The position numbers and the translations under genes are program-made. This document shows positions 42,828 through 50,552 of a DNA stretch of 64,000 nt, piece by piece. A model generated the notes under the pieces. It was not told where the DNA came from. It was given only the letters and a program-made list of their open reading frames with translations, and made no database searches. Numbering within the stretch: position 1 is the first letter of the stretch; each line of letters opens with the position of its first letter. The DNA comes from an uncultured bacterium (GTDB taxonomy: Bacteria; Actinomycetota; Coriobacteriia; Coriobacteriales; Coriobacteriaceae): assembly GCA_905214465.1 (NCBI GenBank), contig CAJMMD010000006.1, forward strand, positions 1 to 64,000, read 5' to 3'.

Positions 42828-44552
42828 CTACTCACCTCCCTTCATCTGCGACTCCGCGATAGCGCGGTACACCTCGCAAGTTTCCATAAGCTCGTCATGC
42901 GCGCCCAGGCCCACGACCTCGCCGTCCTTGAGCACCACGATCTGGTCGGCATGCAAGATCGTCGAGATGCGCTGCGCGATGATGAGCACCGCAGCGTCGC
43001 GCGTCTCCTCCTGCAGCGCATGGCGCAGCGCCGCATCGGTCTTAAAGTCCAAGGCCGAAAAACTGTCATCGAAGATATACAGATCGGCATGCTTCATGAG
43101 GGCGCGGGCAATGGCCAGGCGCTGGCGCTGACCGCCCGAAAAGTTCGTGCCACCCTGCGCCACCGGGGTATCGAGCCCCTGCGGCTGATCGAGCACAAAG
43201 GTGCTCTGGGCAACCTGGAGCGCGTGGAGCATATCGGCCTCGGTCGCGTCTTCGTTGCCAAAGCGCAAATTGCTTGCCACGGTGCCCGAGAACAGCCATG
43301 CCTTCTGCGGGACGTAGGCAATGCGCCCGCGAATCTCGTCTTGCGAAAGCTCGCACAGGTCGACGCCGTCCAGGCGAATGGCACCCTTGGTGGCATCGTG
43401 AAAACGCAGCAGAAGCTTTGCCACCGTCGACTTGCCCGAGCCCGTCGAGCCCACAATCGCGGTCGTCTGACCGCGACGACAGGCAAAGCTCAGGTCGCAC
43501 AGGGTGTCCTCATCGGCATCGTCAAAACGAAACGACATGTGATCGAACTCAGCGACCGCATCCGCATCGCCCCCGGAGGCAGGCGCCCCGTCACCCAGCG
43601 TACGCTCGCCGTCCACGATGCTCGGCTCAATCTCCAACACCTGCTGCGCACGGTTCAGGCACGCCGCGGCGCGCGGCAGCGTCAGCACTACCATCTGCGC
43701 CATCATCACAAAGAACAGGATCAGGAGCGCATATTCCAGCACCGCGGAGATGCTCGCAATCTGCATTGCATGGGCGCCAACGCGGTTGCCGCCCACCCAC
43801 AGCACCGCCACCTCGGCAATGTTCATCAAAAAGAAGGTAGAGCTATCAAGGCCCACAAACAGGTGGTTGACCTTAATGGCGTTGTCCGCGTAATCGCTAA
43901 ACACCTCGTCCAGGCGCTGCTCCTCGTGAAGCTCTTTATTAAAAGCGCGGATGACGCGAACGCCCACGATGTTCTCGCGCAGCACCACGTTCATGCGGTC
44001 GATAAAGCTCTGCAGGCGCATAAAAATTGGCGCGGCGTTAGCCACGGTAAAGACTGCCGCCACCAGCACGATCGCAACCACCACGCCCAGCAGCGTACCC
44101 ATGGCGGGATCGATGAGCCACGCAAAAATGATGCCCGCGACGGCCAAGAACGGCACCGGCAGCACCAGCTGGATCGTCTGCAGGATGGCCTGCTGAACCA
44201 CATTGATGTCGTTGAGCGAGCGCGTGATCATCGAACCCGTGCCAAAGCGCTCAAAGTCACTGGCAGACAGCTCGAGCGACTTGTCGTAGACGGCATTGCG
44301 GATATCGCAGGCCACGTTGGCGGCCAGGCGCGCCGAAAGATAGCAGCCCAACACCGCGCCGCCGCTGGCCATGCCGGTCGCGATAAGCATGTAGAGACCG
44401 TTGCGCAAAATGTAGTCGACATCGCCCGTGGTGATGCCGGTGTTGACCATGTTCGCCAACATCGTGGGTACCAGCAGTGTGCCAACGTTGTCGATTAGCA
44501 GCACCAACAACGTCACCGCGACAAGCCTGCGATACGGCTTCATAAACCTCAT
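42828..44552 (-). CDS. MarR-linked ABC exporter, first subunit
   Basis: The 574-residue protein has a six-helix membrane domain and an ATPase domain with Walker A GSTGSGKSTV, signature FSGGQRQRL, Walker B LYIFDDSFSALD and IAQRISTILHAD. Asp in place of the catalytic Glu and Gln in place of the switch His make its own site degenerate, as in other heterodimeric exporters. The ATG at 44552 shares one base with the MarR stop (TAATG), so translation is coupled. The longer frame to 44564 begins with a GTG. Confidence 0.9.
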   Translation of the reverse strand: MRFMKPYRRLVAVTLLVLLIDNVGTLLVPTMLANMVNTGITTGDVDYILRNGLYMLIATGMASGGAVLGCYLSARLAANVACDIRNAVYDKSLELSASDFERFGTGSMITRSLNDINVVQQAILQTIQLVLPVPFLAVAGIIFAWLIDPAMGTLLGVVVAIVLVAAVFTVANAAPIFMRLQSFIDRMNVVLRENIVGVRVIRAFNKELHEEQRLDEVFSDYADNAIKVNHLFVGLDSSTFFLMNIAEVAVLWVGGNRVGAHAMQIASISAVLEYALLILFFVMMAQMVVLTLPRAAACLNRAQQVLEIEPSIVDGERTLGDGAPASGGDADAVAEFDHMSFRFDDADEDTLCDLSFACRRGQTTAIVGSTGSGKSTVAKLLLRFHDATKGAIRLDGVDLCELSQDEIRGRIAYVPQKAWLFSGTVASNLRFGNEDATEADMLHALQVAQSTFVLDQPQGLDTPVAQGGTNFSGGQRQRLAIARALMKHADLYIFDDSFSALDFKTDAALRHALQEETRDAAVLIIAQRISTILHADQIVVLKDGEVVGLGAHDELMETCEVYRAIAESQMKGGE

Positions 44553-45052
44553 TAAGAGTCGCACGACTCCCCCTCACCTTGATTCTCGGCCTGGCTCTCG
44601 GCAGCGATATGCTGTTTAAAGGCATCGCACTCATCGCCGAGCGCATGGGAAAATTTTCCGATTAGGCGCATGATTTCGCGTTGCTCGCACGGCTCAAGCG
44701 TGCCAAAGGCTCGCTGCTCGGCCTTGAGTGCCGGCAGCGCATAACGCTCGGCAAACCGCATGCCCGCTTCGGTCAAACGCACAACCTTGTTCTTACGGCT
44801 GCCCTCGGCAAACTCCAACGTTGCAAAGTCCCGCGCCGTCAAGGTTTTAATGGCCGAGTTGATGGTCTGCTTGCTGTAGAACCATTCGCTCGTCAGGCGG
44901 CTTACGGCAATACTGCCGCCCGCCGTGCTGGTATCGACGAGCATCCAGTAAGCGCAGTCCGAAAGACCGCAGGCGCGCGAGAACTCCGAATAGATATGGT
45001 CGAGTCCATTGAGCAACCGGTCGAAGTCGACCAGCGTAACCGCACTATTCAT
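44552..45052 (-). CDS. MarR-family regulator of the exporter operon
   Basis: The 166-residue winged-helix protein has SIAVSRLTSEWFYSKQTINSAIKTLTARDFATLEFAEGSRKNKVVRLTEAG, where SKQTINSAIKTL is the recognition helix and EGSRKNKVVRLT the wing. It leads the operon MarR, ABC, ABC. Two direct copies of a 14-bp sequence lie in the promoter, so autorepression relieved by a transported compound is likely. The ATG at 45052 has only GGGATAG upstream. Confidence 0.87.
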   Translation of the reverse strand: MNSAVTLVDFDRLLNGLDHIYSEFSRACGLSDCAYWMLVDTSTAGGSIAVSRLTSEWFYSKQTINSAIKTLTARDFATLEFAEGSRKNKVVRLTEAGMRFAERYALPALKAEQRAFGTLEPCEQREIMRLIGKFSHALGDECDAFKQHIAAESQAENQGEGESCDS

Positions 45053-45070
45053 CTATCCCACCATTCGATT

Positions 45071-45127
45071 GTCCGAGTTTTGACCAATTTACATCTCTAC
45101 ATTAGTCCGAGTTTTGACTATCGTCAA
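45071..45127 (-). promoter_or_regulatory. Promoter with two direct-repeat operators for the MarR-ABC operon
   Basis: On the minus strand TTGACG (45127-45122) and TAATGT (45104-45099) are separated by 17 bases. GTCAAAACTCGGAC fills the spacer (45118-45105) and recurs at 45084-45071, 34 bases downstream, between the -10 box and the MarR start. One site would block polymerase binding and the other early elongation. Confidence 0.75.
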
Positions 45128-45169
45128 TAAGCTCGTTATATATGGTCAGCTCTACATAGGCATGTCGAC

Positions 45170-45205
45170 AAAAAAGACCGCCGGCGCGGGGGCGGCGCCG
45201 GCGGT
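45170..45205 (-). terminator. Rho-independent terminator of the 96-residue protein gene
   Basis: An 11-bp GC stem (45177-45187 with 45195-45205) followed by a run of T on the minus strand. Confidence 0.9.
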
Positions 45206-45231
45206 TGCGAGAGAATATCGATTGTTGGCTG

Positions 45232-45522
45232 TTACGCAGCGACGGCCTCGTAGACTGTGGCGCCCGAGAAGCTGTCGTGCAGGCTCTTGCCACAGATCCA
45301 CGGCAGTTCGACGACCTCGCAGACCGTGTTGACCAGCTCGGAGCAGTCGGTAAAGTGGCCCTTATCGTTGAGGGCCTCGCAATCCTGAACACGCCAATAG
45401 CCATCGGTGTGCGTGATGTAGTACTCGTGATCGTTGATCGACACGAAAGCGCGCGTCTTGGAACGCAGCAGCTTCAGAAATCCTTCGAAGTCGGTCTCGA
45501 CGACATCTCCAGCCTGGAACAT
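45232..45522 (-). CDS. 96-residue cytoplasmic protein of unknown function
   Basis: AGGAGGTAAC lies at ideal spacing before the ATG at 45522 and a strong terminator follows the stop, so this is a real monocistronic gene. The protein is acidic with no membrane segment: it begins MFQAGDVVETDFEGFLKLL and has HEYYITHTDGYWRVQDCEALN and four cysteines in its second half. The N-terminal part hints at a small beta-barrel. No family is recognised. Confidence 0.75.
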   Translation of the reverse strand: MFQAGDVVETDFEGFLKLLRSKTRAFVSINDHEYYITHTDGYWRVQDCEALNDKGHFTDCSELVNTVCEVVELPWICGKSLHDSFSGATVYEAVAA

Positions 45523-45813
45523 GATGTTACCTCCTGGCCCGGCGCCACCATGGCGCGCTGATAAACGTTGGTACTCCTTTAGTAAAACCTTTATCAGAGC
45601 TTATGCGCGCATCATTTAGGCAAGTGGTAAAAAACCGCAGGGTAGACGGGATAAAACGTTTAATCATCCCACCGGTTTGTCACATTCTGGCTGAAGTTTT
45701 ATGCAAACCAACTTTTCCACTTGGTAGCTTGCATTGTTTGAGGCCGACGGCGCGATTACGGTTTTGGTTCGGCGGGTAAGAACGAGGCATCTAAACCAAC
45801 GTCAGGAGGACAC

Positions 45814-46341
45814 ATGGAGACCATCGAAGCGCTCATCCATCGCCGCAGCTGCCGTAACTACAGCGATCGCCCCGTCGAGGCAGAAAAGCTCGCACGCATT
45901 ATCGAGGCAGGCCAGTACGCGCCCAGCGGCATGGGACGTCAGCCGGTCACGTTCGTCGCCGTTACCGACCCCGCAACCGTCGAGCGCCTCTCGCAGCTCA
46001 ACGCCCAAGTTATGGGCAGCGAGGGAGATCCCTTCTACGGCGCCAAAACCGTTGTGGTGGTGCTCGTCGACCGCAGTGTGCCCACACACCTGGAAGACGG
46101 CTCGCTCGCCATGGGCAACCTGCTCAACGCAGCCTATGCGCTGGGCGTCGATTCGTGTTGGATCCACCGCGCGCACGAGGTCTTTGACTCACCCGAGGGA
46201 CTGGAACTGCTGGCCAAGTGGGGTCTACCCACCGACGGAAGTCTGCGCGGTGTGGGCAACTGCATTCTGGGCTACGCCGAGGACGCACTCCCCGGGGCCA
46301 AACCCCGCCGCGACAACGTGGTGTATGTTCCGCCGTTCTAA
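45814..46341 (+). CDS. Small nitroreductase-family flavoprotein
   Basis: The 175-residue protein carries the FMN-binding nitroreductase fold in its shortest form: HRRSCRNYSDRPV, AGQYAPSGMGRQP, and GNLLNAAYALGVDSCWIHRA, ending GYAED with a short tail. It is much shorter than the nitroreductase at 5934-6803 and only distantly similar. GGAGG precedes the ATG. Single gene; the electron acceptor is unknown. Confidence 0.88.
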   Translation: METIEALIHRRSCRNYSDRPVEAEKLARIIEAGQYAPSGMGRQPVTFVAVTDPATVERLSQLNAQVMGSEGDPFYGAKTVVVVLVDRSVPTHLEDGSLAMGNLLNAAYALGVDSCWIHRAHEVFDSPEGLELLAKWGLPTDGSLRGVGNCILGYAEDALPGAKPRRDNVVYVPPF

Positions 46342-46364
46342 CGAACGGCGGACCCGCTCGCAAC

Positions 46365-46940
46365 TTATCTTGCCGATGGAGTTGTCGTCGTTTCGTTCGT
46401 GTGAGTCGTTTCGGCTTCGCTGCCTTGTTCGTCCTCGTCCTTTTGCGCATCGGCGATGGTGGAGGCCGCCGCAACGATGCCGCGCTGGGGCGCGACGCCC
46501 ATCTGGGTCTGAGCGCCCTCGACAACTTCTGTGCCTGCATGCGCGAGCTCGGGCGATTTAAACACTGCGTCCAAGTTGGCGCCACCGCCGGCGTAGCCAA
46601 GCGCAGCGAGTGCGATGACGATCACCGCAACGACGGCCGCGATCGGCACATAACGATGCCAACCAGCAGGATTGAGCCCACTGCGGCGAGCCGCCCCGCG
46701 GCTGATGTAACCAAGCGTGCCGTCGTGCTTGAGCTTTGAGCCCACCACGCGTTTGCGGCCCCACAGCGACGACTCGGCCTGCATGGCCAAGCGAGCGCTT
46801 GCCGAAGGATAACCGTATTTAGTGCGCTTGAACGAGCCATCAAACCCCGAGGCGTGTTTGCCCCACGTCACCGATATCGTGCGTCGGTTGACCGGCGCGG
46901 CGCTCCGCCTTCTGCGGCTCGGTTTTGAAGTCTCAGCCAT
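46365..46940 (-). CDS. Single-pass membrane protein with basic N-terminal domain
   Basis: The 191-residue protein has a strongly basic cytoplasmic N-terminus (SKPSRRRRSAAPVNRR), one membrane helix (VPIAAVVAVIVIALAALGYAG) and an acidic, Thr/Glu-rich external tail. GAGGGC precedes the ATG at 46940; the frame extends to 46994. No family is recognised. It ends 23 bases from the stop of the convergent nitroreductase gene. Confidence 0.65.
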   Translation of the reverse strand: MAETSKPSRRRRSAAPVNRRTISVTWGKHASGFDGSFKRTKYGYPSASARLAMQAESSLWGRKRVVGSKLKHDGTLGYISRGAARRSGLNPAGWHRYVPIAAVVAVIVIALAALGYAGGGANLDAVFKSPELAHAGTEVVEGAQTQMGVAPQRGIVAAASTIADAQKDEDEQGSEAETTHTNETTTTPSAR

Positions 46941-47024
46941 ATGCCCTCGCACGCCGTAACCAAATCGAAACAATAACGCTTTGGACTGTAGCACACGCGT
47001 CGCGCGCGGTCACGGGCGCCTCGC

Positions 47025-48242
47025 TCAACGGTCATCGTCCTTCAGCAAGCGCCACAGCGTTGTGCGGCTTATGCCCAGCACCTCCGCCGCACGGGTTCGG
47101 TTGCCGTGGAGGTGGCCTACAACCAGATGCGCGATATCTCGCTCGGTATCGGCCAGCGGTCGCAGGATATACAGGTCACTTTCGAGCGTCGGGGCGCCAA
47201 AGGTTGCGGTCTTAATCACGTCCTCTTGGGCGAGTACTTCCTCCGCCACAGCGCGGTCCACCGTGCCCGCCCCCACCAATATATACAGTCGTTCCGAGAC
47301 CTCGCGGAGCTGCAGATAATTGCGCGGCCAGCGGTAAGCATCGAGCGTCTTCGTCGCCGCGGCAGACAGCGTGGGCGCTGCTGTCCCAAATGCATCAGCG
47401 AGATATTCCAAATAGCACGCGACCTTCGTCGACGCGGCTCCCTGCTCGGCGATTGCCGGCGCCACGCTCACCGCACAGGCGAAGCGCTCGGTCACAAAAG
47501 CAGCCTGATCGCTTTCGCTGCCGCCCGGCATGTCATTCGCCGTCAGCACCACATGGCAGCGCGTCGCCAACGCGGTGTCGGCCATCGTGGAGACCAGCTC
47601 GCGAAGGCGCTGAGGGCCAACCGCATTCCAGCCCTCAATGCAAAGGGTCAGCCCCGTTTGGAACAGCGGCGATTCGGCGCTTTTGAGCACATGGCGCCAA
47701 CCGCGCTCGGTGAGCTCATCGAGCGTGACGGAAACAAAGGGCTGATCGGCAAAAGGACCGTCCAGATAGAGGCGCTTGGCGATCTCAACCTGACCCGCTC
47801 CCAGCTCACCCTCGAGCATAAGGGGTACACCGCGCGCGTAACTCTCTGCAACCGGCGCAGCCACCGAGGCCGCCCCCTCAACGATGCCGTACGCGCTCGA
47901 TTCGTAGCGGGCCTCAACTTCGTCGGCGTTGAGCCACTCGATGCCCGCATGCGCCGCGGCACCGCGCACCTCGCGGACCACGACGACCCAAAGGCCCCCG
48001 CCCTCTTTGTCGGTGGGGCGAACGGTCAGGCTCAAGCGCGTACCCGCACGCCCCATAACCAGACGCGCGCCATCTCCTATACGGTCGAGGCGTTCGGCAA
48101 CAAAAGCCGCCACATCCCGCTCAAGCGCCGCGTCATTCATGGTCGAGATCGCGACGTCCCCACGCGCATCGATTGCCAATGCCGAGGCCCCGGCAGCAGC
48201 CAGGGCCTCGGTCAAGATGTTCAGCTTGGCATCGCTATCCAT
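47025..48242 (-). CDS. NtrC-like regulator with degenerate AAA domain and Fis-type HTH
   Basis: The 405-residue protein has an N-terminal sensor-like region of about 130 residues (start MDSDAKLNILTEALAAAG), a central region resembling the sigma-54 activator ATPase (VPLMLEGELGAGQVEIAKRLYLDGPF; later WPRNYLQLREVSERLYIL), and a C-terminal Fis-type helix-turn-helix (HGNRTRAAEVLGISRTTLWRLLK). The expected Walker A Lys is replaced (GELGAGQVE) and the GAFTGA loop that contacts sigma-54 is not present. It is therefore unlikely to act through sigma-54 and may be a plain repressor or activator. It lies downstream of the YeiH-type gene on the same strand. The start at 48242 has GGGGC upstream. Confidence 0.75.
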   Translation of the reverse strand: MDSDAKLNILTEALAAAGASALAIDARGDVAISTMNDAALERDVAAFVAERLDRIGDGARLVMGRAGTRLSLTVRPTDKEGGGLWVVVVREVRGAAAHAGIEWLNADEVEARYESSAYGIVEGAASVAAPVAESYARGVPLMLEGELGAGQVEIAKRLYLDGPFADQPFVSVTLDELTERGWRHVLKSAESPLFQTGLTLCIEGWNAVGPQRLRELVSTMADTALATRCHVVLTANDMPGGSESDQAAFVTERFACAVSVAPAIAEQGAASTKVACYLEYLADAFGTAAPTLSAAATKTLDAYRWPRNYLQLREVSERLYILVGAGTVDRAVAEEVLAQEDVIKTATFGAPTLESDLYILRPLADTERDIAHLVVGHLHGNRTRAAEVLGISRTTLWRLLKDDDR

Positions 48243-48369
48243 GATTTGCCCCTGTCCGCGGCGACATGCAGCCGCCGACGGTCGCACGACCGAGTGTTTC
48301 AAAATTGAACGATATTGCCCACCAAACACTATAGGGCAGAAAGCGCCGTCCTGCGAGTATAGGTGTTGC

Positions 48370-48456
48370 CCCGCATCGCCATCCTGGCGGGGCGATAAGA
48401 GCTCTTCGGGACTTATAAACCTGCGGACAAGCCATACCCGCAAGAGCTCCTATCGC
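48370..48456 (-). repeat. Two inverted repeats between the YeiH gene and the NtrC-like gene
   Basis: GCCCCGC/GCGGGGC (48369-48393) is a possible terminator stem. GCGATAAGAGCTCTT (48392-48406) pairs with 48442-48456 with one mismatch around a 35-base loop. No T-run of note follows. Confidence 0.5.
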
Positions 48457-48508
48457 TCCACCGTGAGAATGCGCTCACCAGCACGTAGCACGCAAATAAG
48501 CTACTTCT

Positions 48509-49543
48509 CTACCAGATTCCCAGCACGTGCTGCATTCCCAAACTCATGCACGCAATGCCAATCCAGCAGCAAAAGCCCAGCGCGATGGGCTTGCCGCCCT
48601 TTTTGACCAGCTCGACGATATCGGTATTAAAACCAATAGCCGCCATGGCCATCACGATAAAGAACTTCGACAGCTCCTTGATGGGCGCCGTAAAGGACGC
48701 GGGAAGCTGAAACACCGTAGTGATCACGCTCGCCAGCACAAAGAACAGCACAAACATGGGAAACGCGCGTTTGAGGGAGAACGTGCTTTTGGCGTCGCCG
48801 CCGGCCTTGCGCGCCAGATGCATCTGCCAGCAAGCAAGCGCCAGCGTGATGGGAATGATGGCCAGCGTCCTGGTGAGCTTGACCACCGTGGCGCTCTCGA
48901 GCACATTGGCGCCGGGATGCATGCTGTCCCAGGCGCTCGCCGCAGCCGTTACGGACGAGGTGTCGTTGATGGCGGTGCCGGCAAACAGGCCAAAGCCCTC
49001 GTTGGTCAGCCCGAGCATGCCGCCGAGCGTTGGAAACACGAGCGCCGCGATAACGTTAAACAGGAAGATGACCGAAATGGCCTGGGCAATCTCGCGATCG
49101 TCGGCGTCGATGACGGGTGCGGTCGCGGCGATAGCAGAACCGCCGCAAATCGACGAACCCACACCCACAAGCGTCGCGATCTTACCCGGAACGTTCATAA
49201 CGCGGCAGAGCACAAAGGCGATGACAAGCGAGGTCGAGATTGTCGCCACGATAATCGGTAGCGACTGGGCGCCCTTGGACAGAATCTGGGAGAGGTTCAT
49301 GCCAAAGCCAAGCAGGATAACCGCGTACTGCAAGACTTTTTTGGACGTATAGGTGACGCCGGCGGCGAGCCGTTCGCGACGATTCTTGGGAAAGACGAGC
49401 GCCAGGACCATGCCAAAGAGGATGGCAAATACCGGACCGCCGACCACCTCAATTTGTTTGCCGAGCAACGTCGCGGGAATGGCGATGATCAGGCAGAACA
49501 AAACGCCTTTCCAGCGCTCGCGTACGATATTTGCCAGTTGCAT
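48509..49543 (-). CDS. YeiH/YadS-type putative sulfate exporter
   Basis: The 344-residue protein has about ten membrane helices and matches the YeiH family (IVATISTSLVIAFVLCRVMNVPGKIATLVGVGSSICGGSAIAATAPVI is the conserved block; VVKLTRTLAIIPITLAL follows). The family is annotated as a putative sulfate exporter, with weak experimental basis. AAGGAA lies seven bases before the ATG at 49543. In many bacteria the gene is under a LysR regulator; here the neighbour is an NtrC-like protein. Confidence 0.88.
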   Translation of the reverse strand: MQLANIVRERWKGVLFCLIIAIPATLLGKQIEVVGGPVFAILFGMVLALVFPKNRRERLAAGVTYTSKKVLQYAVILLGFGMNLSQILSKGAQSLPIIVATISTSLVIAFVLCRVMNVPGKIATLVGVGSSICGGSAIAATAPVIDADDREIAQAISVIFLFNVIAALVFPTLGGMLGLTNEGFGLFAGTAINDTSSVTAAASAWDSMHPGANVLESATVVKLTRTLAIIPITLALACWQMHLARKAGGDAKSTFSLKRAFPMFVLFFVLASVITTVFQLPASFTAPIKELSKFFIVMAMAAIGFNTDIVELVKKGGKPIALGFCCWIGIACMSLGMQHVLGIW

Positions 49544-49736
49544 ATGGGATTCCTTCTTTCTATTTCACGTTTTCGACGGCTTATGATACGGCAACATTGA
49601 GCGCAGCCTTGCGCAAACACAGACTAAGATGCCGCAATAGTTCTCAGGCAACAGCCGAATTACCCACCGTGGAGAGCTGATTCGCGGCATAATTAACAAC
49701 TGACATATGAGTTTGATAGAACAGTTGCGAGGCGCT

Positions 49737-50438
49737 ATGGAAGAATCGATGCACGTCGGCGAGCAGGAAACGAGCCTACAGGACCAGTCCTACCACACCA
49801 TTCGACGCAAAATCGTCTACCTGGACTACAAGCCGGGCGAAAAGCTGGGCGTCAAGCAACTTTGCGACGACCTGGATATGGGGCGTACCCCTGTGCGCGA
49901 GGCTTTGGTTCGCTTGGCGCAGGAAGGCCTGGTGCGCACCGTGCCCCAGAGCGGTACCTACGTCTCACCCATCAACCTCACCCTTGCCGAGAGTGCCTGT
50001 TACATCCGCGAGCATCTGGAAAAGCAGGTGATTGTGGAGTGCTGTGCGCGCGCCACGTCGGCCGGCATCGAGCAGCTCGACCGCGCCATCGCGCTGCAGG
50101 AAAAGGCCATGGCCGAAGAGGATCGCATCGGCTTCTTTTTGAGCGACAACCTCATGCATCACATGATTTTTAGCATCGCATGTCGCAGCACCGTGTGGTC
50201 GTGGCTCGAGGAGACCAATGCCGACCTGGAGCGCTTCCGCTGGCTGCGCGCCGCCACGCAGGTTCTCGACAATCAGGACATCGTGAACGAGCACAAGCAG
50301 ATTCGCCGCGCTATCGCCGGTCGCGACCCCATCGAAGCGAGCTTTTTGGTCAGCAAGCACCTGCACATGATGTTCCGCAACCAGACCGAGGTTCTGGACC
50401 AGTTCCCCGAGTACTTCGAGACCAGCAAACTCCGCTAA
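49737..50438 (+). CDS. GntR-family regulator, FadR subfamily
   Basis: The protein (233 residues from this start) has a GntR winged helix (HTIRRKIVYLDYKPGEKLGVKQLCDDLDMGRTPVREALVRLAQEGLVRTVPQSGTYVSP) and a helical FCD effector domain with metal-binding His positions (DNLMHHMIF, SKHLHMMF). Target and ligand are unknown; FadR-type proteins often sense organic acids. The ATG at 49737 has GAGG four bases upstream. An in-frame ATG at 49707 lacks a ribosome-binding site but has TAATTA 12 bases before it and could be leaderless. The stop overlaps an F1 palindrome. Confidence 0.87.
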   Translation: MEESMHVGEQETSLQDQSYHTIRRKIVYLDYKPGEKLGVKQLCDDLDMGRTPVREALVRLAQEGLVRTVPQSGTYVSPINLTLAESACYIREHLEKQVIVECCARATSAGIEQLDRAIALQEKAMAEEDRIGFFLSDNLMHHMIFSIACRSTVWSWLEETNADLERFRWLRAATQVLDNQDIVNEHKQIRRAIAGRDPIEASFLVSKHLHMMFRNQTEVLDQFPEYFETSKLR

Positions 50439-50473
50439 CCTGCCAAAAAGGGACAGGTTCATTTTGGCAGGTT
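50437..50473. repeat. F1 palindrome, AACCTGCCAAAA arms
   Basis: 12-bp arms (50437-50448 with 50462-50473) surround AGGGACAGGTTCA. The left arm begins inside the stop codon of the GntR gene. No T-run of more than four bases follows. Confidence 0.85.
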
Positions 50474-50488
50474 TTATCTGGTCAAATG

Positions 50489-50529
50489 CAAAAAAGGCTC
50501 GGCTCCGTCTTGATGCGGAGCCGAGCCTT
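50489..50529 (-). terminator. Rho-independent terminator of glmS
   Basis: A perfect 14-bp stem (50494-50507 with 50516-50529) followed by a T-run on the minus strand. Confidence 0.9.
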
Positions 50530-50552
50530 AGCCGCTAGAACGGCGGAACCAA

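Noticed and set aside
45734..46561. 275-codon plus-strand frame over the small nitroreductase
   Set aside because: Out of frame with the nitroreductase, no ribosome-binding site, and Ser/Arg/Pro-rich composition typical of a shadow frame.
48243..49560. Sigma-54 type -24/-12 promoter for the YeiH gene
   Set aside because: No convincing TGGC...TTGC pair at the required spacing was found, and the adjacent regulator lacks the sigma-54 contact motif.
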